NCBI RefSeq assembly: GCF_020497125.1
Contig: NC_059081.1
Location: 61,834,768-61,898,767 of the forward strand
Source of the DNA: Mauremys mutica
Taxonomy: Eukaryota; Chordata; Testudines; Geoemydidae
DNA length: 64,000 nt
Reading direction: 5' to 3'
Part shown: positions 1-12,370 of the stretch, one piece after another
Numbering within the stretch: position 1 is the first letter of the stretch
Layout: each line of letters begins with the position of its first letter
Notes under the pieces: model-generated
Seen by the model: the letters and a program-made list of their open reading frames with translations, nothing else
Told to the model about the DNA's origin: nothing
The model's database searches: none
Position numbers and translations under genes: made by a program

Positions 1-3000
1 CACATGGCTTCTAAAGATTTATTTTGTGCATAATGGAGCGAGTAAAACTTTAAAACAATAACACTCCAGACGTTGAATTCATAGATATTGACTATTGTTC
101 TTAATTCACTACAAACATTTGGCCTCTGTTATTTCTAGCCATCTTGCTTCCAGATGATCACTTCACATAGTAATCCATTAATAAACTAGTAGAAAAAAAT
201 CAGTGAACATGTCCATTTTGGTTTTTTTTCTCCTTATGAACTCATTAAACAGATTTTAAAACAAAAGTCTTGTCAGTGTTCATCATGTGACATAACCTCT
301 TATTCATACGTTTGGGGTTGAATATTTGAACTCTCGTGTATATTCCAAACATCAAACATAATGAAAAATGTTTTTTGTTTTTTTAACAATCTATGCCTGT
401 AAAAGCTCCAGTTTATACAGGAAGCAATGATTTTGTACAACCTGACTTACAATAGTGCTTACTTTAGTGCTCTAGATTCTAAAGTGGGTCAGATACATTC
501 AAAATGAAGTTGTCACTTCTGATCAACTTGTAAAATCTGAGCATAGAGAAAGAGTAGTTGTCTGACATTCTGTTACAGAGTATATAGAATTTAGTAATTC
601 TGTTGATCACATCTAAAACTTGACATTCTTGCACTGAACGTCTTGACTCAATTGCCAGTCTTTATAATACAAAATCATTCTGACTGTAAATGTTGGTTTT
701 ACCACTTTGGAGCTTCAGCAGTAGATTTTTCAAGTTCCAGTATTTTGCTTCATGCTCAGATGGTTTTAGCATTCAAATCCACTCCAACATAGAAAGGAAA
801 GGTGTGGTCTGGATAATAGAAATCAAGCACTGAGACTAATTTATCATTTACTTTTTTGTGACTGAATAACAATTTTTAGCTACTCAGAGTTGCCACCCAG
901 TGTTATAGGTAGGGAGAGAAGACATGTTTTGTTGTCTGGAATCTATTTAGTTCCAGAATCTTGGGGATTTTCACTAGTATTTTATTTCAAAACATAACCT
1001 TACGTACATAATAGATCAGGATGGCACCTCCATTCTGATTGTGATCTCTCTGGGCCATCAATCCAATCCTAAAATGGGATACCTTGATCTGTGTAAGGAT
1101 TGCACTCTATGTTCACACTGTAACGTTAACCCATGGTCCATAAACAAATTAGTTTGGCTTGAAAGACTACAAATAATGGCACTGCATCTAATACAATGTG
1201 TAGTGTTTTTTCTGATACCTGCTTTTATAGCCTTCATACATATGTATCCGTTATACAGATCCTCTAAGAGTAACCGTATAAATCAGATAAGGAAACACCT
1301 GTACTGAGGCAATTTCCTTGCTCTCTAGTATAGCTACAAGATTGCCACTTGCACATGGATGTGCGGCATTCAGGTTTAGTAGATTACTGCAGGTCTAATT
1401 TAGTGTTCTATGGCTGCAGAGAAGTTTTGAGCTACTGACTTTTTCAGAGGGCAGTAGTTTAAAGAAAGCTGCAACAGGAAACTTAATGTCAGTTCTTTAA
1501 AGGAAATTAAAATTTCAGAGTAACTTTGACTTTGTTAATTTAACCAGTATGTGAGGGACTGAATGATCAGTCTGTGAATCTTTGCACTGCAGAGAGAAAA
1601 CAAAGTCTGCACAAGAGATTATCCTTATTAGACAGCCTGATATCTTAAACCAGCTGCAAAGTATCCCCCAAATATGAGTACAATTCTACTTCACTTTCTT
1701 AGGAGACCACCTCTGTTAAGCAACCAGTCTTTGCTCCCCCAACTGGTTGTTTAAACCAAGTTTCCCTGTACTACTAATATACCCTTCACTACCCACTTCT
1801 CGGCAGTGACTAGTTATTGCCTTATAGAAAATCATACACTCAACATGCAGCCTAAGTGACTGGGATATGTGCAAACTTCTCCGTAAAGGAGGAACCCACC
1901 ACCACCACCAGGCCACGGAGGTTCAGGACTACCGTAGCCTCTGGAGCTGGTGGATCAGTTATGTATGCACTGACCCTCACCCAGTGAACTGGTATGTATG
2001 AAGCCAATATGGCACATGGATCAAGAGCCTTAAATTCGTTCATCTCACTTTTTCCTGAAGCGGTGACTCTAGGTCTAACTGGATGGGGTCTTCAGAGATT
2101 AGAATATTCTTGGGGGAAAAATAAATATTCTATTTAAATGAAAATGTTAGGTCTGCCATCAATTCCAAATCCTGATAAACTCCACACAGTGAGAAACGGG
2201 TACATGTTTGCCTCTTCAAGTGGCGCTTAATCTGCCGTTGCTTCTTTCCTGGGTCTCTTGGCATCTTCATTTCCTGTCTCTGTCATTTTTCTTACTGTTC
2301 ACACACACATTACCCTGCTTTCTGTTCGCTTTGCTCTCTCACTTCCTCTCAAGGGGTCTGCTTTCAGAATTCGCTCTTCTCTCTGTTATTCTGAGCTACC
2401 TCGCTCTTTCAGCCAAAGGCCCATCAGATGCTAACGTTCCGAGCCTCCTGCCACTAAAGGAGATTCCCCAAAACATTTCACCTGCTATTAAATAGCAAAA
2501 GAGAAGAGAATCACTGTGTTGTACCCCCTTACATTAGGGAGCTGCAGTATTTGAGAGCAGCGGTATAGGGGCCCCCATTTGAGATCATAAACCAAATGCC
2601 ATATGTCTTAATACTGATGTGATTGTAGCGATGTTTTTTTAACTGCCAATCAAAATGGAAACTGGTTTGTAGTTTAATGCTGGACTCAAGTGACAGTGTT
2701 ACAAGAGTTCAATTTATGACTTGCTACAGTCACTGGCTTCAAGGTAAGTTGTCAAGAAATGTAAACTCTCAGTGTCCTTTTCGTTCTCCAGTCCTCAGTT
2801 CTATACCCAGCATGATTCTGGCCAAAGATAAAAATTAAACCCATTAGCGAACAGAATATTTCTGAGCATGACTGCTAGTTCACCAGGCCTACACTACCTG
2901 TCAAGAACTTGTTTTGTAGAAGAGGTAGGTGTCTTAGCATACAGTAGGAGCATCAGCTCCCAGATTCTGCCATCAAAAAATAACCTGACACCTACACTTT

Positions 3001-3979
3001 ACATGGAGTTAAAAACTTTGGCGTTTAAGTCACACTGGCCAAAGTATAGTGATCAGTCAGGTTAGTGGGCTAGTGTGCTGCTACAGTGAGCAAGAGTGCA
3101 ACTTTCTGAATTATAGTAGCTTCATTATTTTGATCTTTGATATCAGCACCAAGTTAAAAGGTGTGATTGACATTTCATGTTTGTCAGGGGAAAATTTTGT
3201 GTGTACTATTAAAGAGAACCACAAAAAAACTCAGTGGGGTTAAAAATAAGGTACTTTTAATTTTTTTTATAAAAGTAAATAAATAAAAAGAAAAGATACC
3301 AAGCTGCAGTGAAATACAATTGGAATACAGAAGTGAACAAACCACATAAGATTTGTACTTAATAATGTGTGCGGTATGCTTATTGAAGTCCATGGGAGTT
3401 GGTCACATACTTTCTAGGGCAAAATTTAGCCTTCAGAATCTTTATTGCTTGTATAGTTGCAGCGCATGGAGGTGTGTGGGGAGGAGGTTGTTTTGTTTTT
3501 GTTTTTATTCTTTTTGTTTGCATGCTTATCAAAGGTATTTACTAGTAATATTCTGACTGTATTTCATATCCTGGAACATATATCAACATTTCAAATAAAA
3601 GCAAACAAACTAATTATTCTTTTAGTATCCTATATGTGTGCATCCCGCTGGAAGCAGTAAATCATATTCACGAATTGAAGGTGACTTCTAAAATAACTTT
3701 TTAAAAGGGAGTAGAGGTTGTGCCTTTTTCTGTTTTGGTTCTGTTTCTGTTAGGTAATATTTTGGATGGCAGAAGGAATCTTTTTTGTGGTGGCTTTTTT
3801 AAACATCCACCTCAAATATTAAGTTTGGTCCTCCTTTTTTCTGCTGATAGCCTCTTTGGAGGATCCAGAGAACTGGAATAAAAGCTTTTTCAGCTCTTAG
3901 TTGAAGGGACAGGGTATAGAATCTTAAACAGTTAGAAATCGGGTATTTGAGTTAAATACAGTGATGCCCAGGGGTACTC
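1..3979 (+). other. CREB1 intron 1 sequence, no feature recognised
   Basis: AT-rich, non-coding-looking sequence. Short open frames here have no recognisable domain, and I see no clear repeat. The intron assignment rests on CREB1 having an upstream non-coding exon in other vertebrates. Confidence 0.6.
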
Positions 3980-4895
3980 AGGGTTGTGACGCACCTAGCT
4001 GTCACCTGCCCTTAGCATGAGAAAGCCTCCTCTGTAGCTGCCATGGGTCAGCTCTCTGACTCCTCAGGCAACACAAGCACTCCCCTCTAGGCCCATGCAG
4101 ACCTTGCTTTCTCTACAAGCTAGTGATAGGCACCCCCAGAGCCCTCCGATCATGTCTCTGGAGCATCCAGCCCCTGGTCAATTGAACATTCGCAGTATTC
4201 ACAGATTTGTTTCCTCTAAAGAAATAGTATTCCCCAGCTTACCGATTTCACTTCAGATCACCACTCCACTTAACACACAGCACTTATTCTTGTTTTCGCT
4301 ATTGACATGTCTACATTTATTTAAAAAAGCAGAGAGATTCATGTAATAGCAAGTAGAAATATTGGAAACAAATGGTTACATATAAAATAAAATCATAACA
4401 AACATTCTACCACTACACTACACTTATCTAGATACTTTCATATCTTACAGAGCAATGTTCACCCAAAGTCCTTCTAGCCTTTATACAGCCAGCATTATAC
4501 CCCAACAATCCATTGTCTTTACTCATAAACAGGATCTCCTCCTGCCGTTTATCTCTTGAGGATTTTGCAGTCTCTTGATTAACATTTGGCTCAGTGTGCA
4601 AATAGATACACATTGTGAGACACACCTCCTGCTTGAAAGGAATCTGCCTGAGACATATCACCTCCTAGTTAGCTGCCTTAAGAGCATCATTTTCAGTAGA
4701 GACACACAACTCCTTAAATACTATCTGTAATACATTTTGCAGTGATTATTACAACCACAGGGCTGCTGGCTCTCTGTAGAGACCTCCCACGTGCCACCCT
4801 TTAGTGATTTATGCTAATATCCGACCCAGGGGATGCCTGTAAAACTTCATGCGCTCTTTCTGCCAGTTGGCACCAAGAGGTTCCTGGGTCACAAA
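3980..4895. repeat. Unclassified interspersed repeat, copy A (possible solo LTR)
   Basis: This block aligns by eye with 31882-33302. Shared marks include CTTAGCATGAG, GGCCAGCTCTCTGA-like text, ACACAAGCACTCCCCTCT, the TGTGAGACACAC stretch and the closing CTGGGTCACA. The outer ends read TGTGA...TCACA, which fits the TG...CA rule of long terminal repeats, but no target duplication was found. It carries no coding sequence. The family is not recognised. Confidence 0.5.
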
Positions 4896-7184
4896 ACTTG
4901 CTGTTATTTTTTGTAGAAAAGGAAGAGAGTTGAATAAAAATATTTTCCTCTCTCGTTTAGGGTCTAATCCAAAGCCCACTGAAATCATTGGTCATACTTC
5001 AGCTAGGTCTCTAGGGTATTTCTACAGCCTGCATAGACAGACTTGCATTAGTTCTGCTCAAGCTAGTGGGCTAAAAACTATGGATATTGTGGCATGGTCA
5101 GAGGCTCCGGCTAGCCACCTGAGCTTGGACCTAAGGAGTTGAGTGGGCTTGGATTTTGGCAGCTAATCCAAGCCACTGCCCATGCCACGACATCCACACT
5201 GCTATTTTTAGCGCTCTACCTTGAGCAGAGCCAGCATGCATCTGTCTGCCTGGCTTAGGAGGCATACTCCCAGCTGCAGATAGGTAAGACCTGGATTTCT
5301 AAAATTTAAAAATAAATAAATAAATAAATCAGAAATTGTGTAAAATCACACACATCTCTTTCTATTCCCCCCCATCACTTGCCTGAATTTTACATGCTCA
5401 TGGCTTCCCAAAACATTCACATTTTGGACTAGAATATTCCATGCTTCAAGTCTGTGTAAATACTTTAAAAAAAAATTTTAGGAAAATTCTTTCAGCTATA
5501 AGTTCAGCAAAAGTGAGGGAAAACGCCCATTTAAAAATATTCTAAACATCCATTTTTTTTTGGCAGAATACACAAAAAATGTCCTTATCTAGTATCAAAT
5601 GTCAAACTAGTGACTTTGGTCATTCAAAAAGAATAGTTTTAGTTTATCAAAGAGGAGCATTACTAGTTCAGGCCCTGATTCTGCAAATGTCTGGCAATAG
5701 GATGACTCATATGAGTTAAATTATGCATGCATGTATGTGCTTGCAGGACCAGACCATAAATGCACACTTGTATTTGTTCATGGAAAGTGTGCAACAGGAA
5801 ATAAACTCCACAATTAGATCACCACCATGTTCTCTTTTACTTAAAGCAAAACAGTTTGAATTAAAAAAATCCTAGATAGTAGTGTAACGTTCTGGTTGTA
5901 CTGTTAAGCGTTCAAATGAGGAAATTCCAATAGTTAAGAATGTGAGGCAACATTCACTCCGACATCTTGCATGTATATTTTCTCTTTCTCATTCTTCCTG
6001 TTAAAGGAAAATTTTATTGTATTGCCGTTAGTGTGTGCCAAAAAGTACACAGGCATTTCCTGACTTGGGTGTTCCACAGCTCCCATGTTACATTTTGTAC
6101 TTATGATGAGATCAGACACTGGCATTCTTTGTTGTGAGATTGTAATTGAGGATGAAAATAATTGTAGTCCCAATCATTTTTGCTGGTAGTTTGTCATTTA
6201 GATAGCCAAAATGAAGTAGTGAAATGATTAATTGGAGCTACATGAAATTTGTTTAGTTACTGTAGTACAAAAAGGTACTATAATGCTAATTATTTCCTAC
6301 CTGAACATCCTTGAAACGATCTAATGCCAAAGAGTGCCAATAATGTGTGCACACAAGTGACATAGAAGGGGTCAAAATGGAATCCAGGCAGTTTGTTAAA
6401 GATTCAAAAACTGGATCTGTGTATCTATGTAAAGACACAGTGTTTCTTGAAATAGTAATTACATTTATTCTGTTAAATATACTTTGGTTTATATAACCAA
6501 TAATATTGTTGCTTATTTTTGTTGTATGAAGAAGTCCTGAAAGGTTTTCTACTTGACGTTTTCCTTAAAAATATCAGGAATGTATCAAGGGATGTTCCTT
6601 TTTTTTGTTGGAGAGCTTACTGGAAGACTCAGAAATATGTAGGGATAACTTGTTCACCCCTTTCTTGAAGGGGCAGGATGTTAAATCTTTAACAAGAAAT
6701 TTTTTCTGAAGTGTGATAGGTGAATGACAGCTAAGAGTTTTAAACAGTCTGAGTTTTAAACACTCCCATTTCAATTAATGGGGGTTCAGTTCCTTTCTAT
6801 GAGATGTCAAGATCATACTAATTCTCCAGTCATCCATACAGTATTCCAGGAGAGACAAGACTTCAGTTTCTAATGTAGAAAACAAGAAACCATAAAAACA
6901 AATCTTTTCTGGCTGTCAGTAGGGCATCTAAGCCATGTTGAGGAAAAGTCAGATCCCCAGCGTGTGGCAGCAATTGATTTTTGTGACGGTTCAGTGGAAA
7001 GTGAGAGCGGTAGGGGAGTGTGGAGATGCAGGGAGAGGCAGAGAGGGAGTGGAATATGATGTTCAAGGAGAGTGACGCACTTAGGAGAATATGTGGGATA
7101 GGAATAGACTGAGAGGAACAGGGGAATGTGAGGGACAGGAAGGAGACTGCAGAGGTACAGGTGGATACTGAGGAGCACATTTGT
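4896..7184 (+). other. CREB1 intron 1, mostly unique sequence
   Basis: No gene seen. It contains an (AAAT)n microsatellite at about 5308-5328 and a short palindromic repeat at 5666-5757. A purine-rich stretch at about 6990-7160 gives spurious serine/leucine-rich open frames on the minus strand. Confidence 0.6.
5666..5757. repeat. Short palindromic dispersed repeat
   Basis: The left end (CCCTGATTCTGCAAAT) and right end (TTGCAGGACCAGACCA) are imperfect inverted copies, and the sequence is related to the copy in the CREB1 3' UTR at 36444-36518. Confidence 0.4.
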
Positions 7185-7600
7185 TAAGTTTACTGGTCTG
7201 TAATTCCCTGGATCAACCCAATATCTTTTTTTTTTCTTTCTTTAGATATAGGTATAACATTTGCTACCCTCCAATTCTCTGTTACGGTAGCTGTTTTTCA
7301 TGAGAGCTTACATGTTTTTGCAAGCAGTTCAGACACTCAAGACTTTTCCAGAACTCTTGGGATATATGTGATCTGGGCCAAGTGACTGCTTTTTAAGTGA
7401 TCTGTTTGTTCCAGCAACTCGTCTTCTGTTACCTTAGTCTTTGGTAGTATATGATCTTTATTACCAGAAAGGAGTGGATCTGGGGGAGGAATAACATCCT
7501 CTTTGGTGAAGGCTATTGTAAAGAAATCATCTAGCTTCTCAACAATGTCCGTATCTGCCTTACTTGATTCCATTAATTCCTGGTTTATAGTTGAATTTTG
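7185..7600 (-). mobile_element. CR1-like LINE ORF2 fragment, decayed
   Basis: On the minus strand, 7573-7337 reads an open stretch with EKLDDFFTIAFTKED and later KVTEDELLEQTDHLK. This resembles the linker between endonuclease and reverse transcriptase in CR1-type LINEs. Continuing past a stop, 7220-7190 reads DPGNYRPVNLT, the first conserved reverse-transcriptase motif. No complete frame remains. It is a piece of the middle of the element, with no 3' tail here, so it is truncated or rearranged at both ends. Confidence 0.75.
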
Positions 7601-8803
7601 AACCTGAAATGATCATACAAGCTTTGTAAGGTTATGACAAAGATGTTATATGTACCCTCACTCAGATTCTTCTCCAGATGTCCGTTCTGACTCTGTTTTT
7701 GCGTGTAGACTCTGTGGACAAGAGGACTTAGAGGAACAATACCAATTGAGTTTAATTTAAATAGACTGATTACTGTTTCAAAAGTCAAAAGTCATTTTTG
7801 CACCTTAATAAGCAGTGCAGTGGAGTGCAAACTTGCAGTTTGTTTCAGTTATGATGTCTATGATTACTATGGTAATACAACTAATAAGTAGTAATAGTGC
7901 ATAGGGCTTGTTTTTTTGTTACTTTTTGGGGAAAATTAAATGGAACAAGAAAAAGATTTGTGATATTCTAGCAAATAGGTTTTTAAAAATCTATCAGATT
8001 TTATCTCTAGAGAAGTCTGGATTAAGACATTGCTAAGGTTTGTCAGACAGCAAGAATATGTCTTCCCTTCTTTGACATAGAATTGCTTTACTGTACATAC
8101 CAAAAAAAAGACTTGCACACATACATAGCGTTTCACAAATATTAAGTCAATGGAAAAGCCATGAATAGCATGTATGTAAATTATATTCATTTTACAGTGA
8201 ACTTTTAATGCTGTGGAAAAGTCTGATGACCTAAGGAAGACTAGGAAGTCTTCGTAGTCTAAAGAAGACATTATAATATCCAGAATGACACTTCTGTGTG
8301 CTATAGATATTTCATTGTGGCTTGCAGACTAAAATCTTTGCTGACTTCCTGAAGTCCTCACCTGAACAGCTTGGGTTGAAAGGTTTAGGACAGCTGTGGA
8401 TCATGGGCTAACTAATGCATGGATTCCCGTGAAGGTTCACACTACAAATATGTTCCTAGTTTAGAAGATAATTATGTACATCAGATTGTTACGCAGCAAT
8501 TCTTAATATCTGTTTAATACCATAAAGAGATTTCCATGCAAAAAACATAATTAAAAGTTAGCGTTGAGATTGTAAATAAATCTTTCTAACTTTAAAGATA
8601 GATAAACACTGGAGTCCACAAAATTAAGCACTACAAAGGAAGGAAGTTTTAAAGTTAAGGTTTTATCTTTAAACAAAATGTAATAACTTTGAACTATCGA
8701 ACAAAACAAACTATAGAATATATAAAAATGATGAGTTAAATTGTCTCAAACAATCTGAACACCATTATTCTGTCTATGCTCAAACTCTGTTCATAAGATA
8801 TTC
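7601..8803 (+). other. CREB1 intron 1, no feature recognised
   Basis: AT-rich sequence without clear repeats or exons. Confidence 0.5.
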
Positions 8804-9253
8804 TTAGGCCTTGTCTACACTACAGGACTATTTCGAATCTACTTAATTCGAATTTGTGGATTCGACCTTATGAAGTCGAATTTGTGTATCCATACTAAAT
8901 ACACTAATTCGAACTTCTGAGTCCACATTCACGGGGCCGGCGTCGACTTTCGAAGCGGTGCACTGTGGGAAGCTATCCCACAGTTCCCGCAGTCCCCGCT
9001 GCCCATTTGAATTCTGGGATTTCCCCCCAATGCATGCTGGGGGAAAAAATGTGTCGAGGGTGGTTTTGGGTAACTGTCGTCATTGAACCGTCAATCACGC
9101 CCTCCCTCCCTCCCTGAAAGCGCCTGCGGGCAATCTGTTCGTGCACTTTTCTGGTCAGTGACAGCGTGGACGCCACAGCACTGCAAGCATGGAGCCCGCT
9201 GCGATCCTCGCCGTTTTCTCCTCCTCGCACTTTATCGTCCACCTCTTCCACAT

Positions 9254-9610
9254 TCAGCTGCTGAGAAATTGGGCTACTTTTCAATGGTTCTGCAAGCACT
9301 GGGGGACCATAGGGGACGTTTTACCAACATGAACGTCGGATGGCCGGGCAAGGTTCCTGATGCATGTGTTCTCAGGAACTGTGGGCTGCTCAGACGCCTG
9401 CTGGAAGGTAGTTTCTTCCCGTACCACGAAATAACTGTTGTGGATGTGCATTTGCCTATAGTGATCCTCGGTGACCCAGCCTGCCCGCTAATGCACTTGC
9501 TCATGAAGCCCTATACAGGCGCCTGGGACAGCGACAAGGAACTCTTCAAATACCAGCGAGCAGCGAGCAGCGTGACCTGTGACTGTTCAGTTTCTTTACA
9601 GAGAAGCTGA
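9254..9610 (+). pseudogene. Harbinger (HARBI1/ALP1-like) transposase, 3' part only
   Basis: The frame reads GYFSMVLQALGDHRGRFTNM, NVGWPGKVPDACVLRNCGL, then VVDVHLPIVILGDPACPLMH and LLMKPYTG. These match the order of the DDE-type nuclease domain of Harbinger transposases; the GDPA aspartate is in the position of the second catalytic acid of DDE_Tnp_4. The N-terminal half, with the first catalytic aspartate, is missing upstream. The frame stops after EL-F-KYQRA, before the final catalytic glutamate region. In the intact family a helix-turn-helix and first catalytic block come before this. It is a relic, not a host gene. Confidence 0.8.
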
Positions 9611-10417
9611 ACCTGCCCCTGTTTCTTTACCCAGTTACTGTTGACTCTCCTCTTCGGTTAAATACCCCGTTCTCCCCGTTTCCTCCACTTCCAAGACACG
9701 TGTAAAAATAAAATACATGTCACACTGTTACTGAGGAGAGGTTTCTTTATTCATGACTTTTCGTTAAAGGGTCAAAATTGGAACGCAGACTGCGGTGGGT
9801 AGGGTGTGCGCTGATGTAAAGACCGCCTCTAAACTTAAGGAATGACAGGCTCCTGATCATACAGCGGTCCGCATTGCCGGACTGCTTGTTTCAACGGAGC
9901 CTGCCATCCCTCCTTTTTGGGATTCTGTGTGCGGGCGGCTATGTGGCCTTGTGGCGGAGGAGGACGGATACAGATTCCTCTGCTGCGTGACTCAGCGGTC
10001 CACAACAAGGACCGCTGTATAAGATCTGTACCCGACCTCCCCCGCTAAAAAGTCACATCCCCACCGCCCACACAGAACCTGGAAACCACCTCCCATACCG
10101 ACCACGGTGCCTGCTGACTGCACTGTGTGTGTTACCCGCTGCTGATCCGGCCCCCGTGTCTGTACCCTGCGAAAGGTGCCTGTCCTATGCAATTAGCAAC
10201 GCACTTCCCCACGCACCCCATTCAAACACAGTCTTCAGTGAGGAAACATGACGGAAACAGTACTTAACAGCAAAGTATTTTTATTACTTAAGTACACAGT
10301 TATGGGATGGGACTGGGATTGGGACTTGTTTGAGTCCGGAAGGGAAGGACTTATGCAAACGTAGGGTATGAGAGCTTTTGGTTACTTGAGCACTCTGCTG
10401 GGGTGCAGTGACAGTAT

Positions 10418-10830
10418 TCACGGCCCAGGGCGGGCATCCTCCTGGTTATTTAGGGTGAGGGGGGTATGTGACTTTGTGGCGGGGGAGGGCGGTTGCAGAG
10501 ATACTGCCGGGGGCTCTGTCCTGCAGCGGACCTGCAGAACATACACAAGTCGCCGGAGCATGTCCGTTTGCTCCCTCAGTAGTACAAGCATTGCTTGAGT
10601 CGCCTGCTTGTGTTCCTCACGCCACCTCTCCTCCCATTCGCTGTGTGAGCACTGGTACAGAGAGACTTTCTCCCTCCACTGCCTCTGCTGGTCCGCCTCG
10701 GCTAGGTAGCAGCCCACACATTCATCGAAAATCGTGTCCCTTGTCTTTTTCTTTCGCCGCCTAATCTTCGCCAGCCTCTGCGAGGTGGATGCTGTGGAAG
10801 GTCTGGAGACAGTGGAAGCTGTGAGATGGG
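10418..10830 (-). pseudogene. Harbinger accessory (Myb/SANT-like) protein, C-terminal exon remnant
   Basis: The minus-strand frame reads STASTSQRLAKIRRRKKKTR, DTIFDECVGCYLAEADQQR, QWREKVSLYQCSHSEWEERW and a helical ATQAMLVLLREQTDMLRRL. This basic-then-coiled-coil tail is typical of the Myb/SANT-like proteins of turtle Harbinger elements, often annotated as zinc finger/SCAN-29-like. A pyrimidine-rich TCTCACAG just upstream (about 10830-10845) looks like the 3' splice site of the intron before this exon. The Myb/SANT DNA-binding exon was not found intact. Confidence 0.7.
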
Positions 10831-12370
10831 AAACAGTTAGTTAATTCCTTGCAATGATACTTTTTTGCGAACAATTAACTGAATCTAGGCTGTCTCTGTG
10901 AATTTTTTGTTGAGACCCCTGTGCCTGCTGTTGCACAAATCATTTGCGCGGTGGATTCTGGGTAAATGTCGCCAGTCATTCCTTCCTCCGGGAAAGCAAG
11001 GGCAGACAATCATTTCGATCACGTTTTCCATGAAATGCCCTGGCACACGCCATAGCGTGGCAACAATGGACCCTATTTTGCCTTTTGTGTATGTCACCGT
11101 ATGTGTACTGTATGCCGCTGATAGAGGCGGACCAGCAGCGCTACACAGCAGCATGCTTATGCTTTTGCATGACAGCAGCGATGGTTACCAGGCATACTGC
11201 ACCGTCTACCATACCATGAACTGGTAAGAAGACGGTAATAAGATGGTCATGGTTACCTGTCCTTTTGCACTGCGCCATTTGGTGCTGTCATAAGTGCCCC
11301 TGGTCGATCAGCCAGGGGCGCAAAAGCAAAATTTGGGAATGACTCCCCGAGTCAATCCCTCCTTTTTGGGTATCTAAAAATAGAATCAGTCCTGCCTAGA
11401 TTATGTGCAAGTGTACTAGAGAACCACTGTATCATACAATCAGAGACCACAGCTGCTCTCTGTCCAATCCTGCATAAATTTTGAGCTGAACGCTATTCAC
11501 AGGGTGTGCTCCTGAAACAACCCCAGCTGTTCATTCCATTCTTCCCCCAGCCTTCCTGGGTTCCAATACCATTGTCCCCCCTTGTGTGATGAAGTAATAT
11601 AGAATGCATGAATAAGACACAGGTAGTCGTTTGTGAGAAATGAGTGGAAGGAAGCCTCCAGCTGCAATGATAGTCCAGAGATGACATTAAGGGGTGTGGA
11701 GGAGGGAGCCACTCATCCCTCTGCTAGTCCAGGGGCAATTGAATCTTTTCTTTACAATGAAGGGTGGGGGCTGATGGATCTCAGCCCCCTGTTGCAATGA
11801 TGAGGACGGTTACCAGCCATACTGCACCATCTACCATGAAAAATTAGCAACAGGCGGCCTTGACCGACCGGTCCCAAGCAAGTTGGTACGGTTGTCATGG
11901 TTACCAGCCCTTTTGCACTGCCCCATGTGCCAATAGGCTGATGATGAGGATGGATTTCCATCGTTTTGTACCATCAGCCATCCATAGCGTGGGGGGAGCA
12001 AGGATGTTGGTGTTGAGTGCTGCACCATCGCGTCTATCTGCAGCATTCAGTACAGATACGGTGACATGTAAAAGAGTCAACAGAGGATTGTTTTCCCTTT
12101 TACTTCTGGGGGTCGGGGGGGTGCGTAAATTGCCGAGCTATGCCCCGTCCCACCGCGGACACTGTGTTTGACCCTAGAAGCATTTGGAGATCAGCCAAGA
12201 ATGCAAATGCTTTTCGGAGACAGCAGGAACTGTGGGATACCTTGCGTCCTCGTTCCCCCCTCCCTCCATGAGCGTCCATTTGATTCTTTGGCTTTCCGTT
12301 ACGCTCGTCACGCAGCTGCGTGCTGAGTCTGTGCTATGCCGTCTGTCCGTTTATTTATTAAAAATACTTT

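Larger units (their letters stand above)
8807..12370. mobile_element. PIF/Harbinger DNA transposon, decayed, with remnants of both genes
   Basis: The left end reads GGCCTTGTCTACACTAC directly after TTA (8804-8806), the usual 3-bp Harbinger target. The interior is GC-rich against the AT-rich intron. It holds the end of a DDE transposase frame on the plus strand (9254-9610) and a Myb/SANT-type accessory frame on the minus strand (10418-10830). The two genes converge, each followed by an AATAAA signal (9707-9712 plus; about 10274-10281 minus). No matching right terminal repeat was found, so the right edge, near 12370, is where Harbinger-like sequence fades. The element appears internally deleted and non-functional. 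Confidence 0.8.

Noticed and set aside
6863..7180. Two serine/leucine-rich minus-strand frames of about 100 codons
   Set aside because: They arise from a purine-rich tract read in reverse; both frames are open for the same compositional reason.
9083..9610. A 175-codon frame as a host gene
   Set aside because: The C-terminal part is Harbinger transposase; the first 57 or so codons are unrelated and the element is truncated, so it is a transposon relic.
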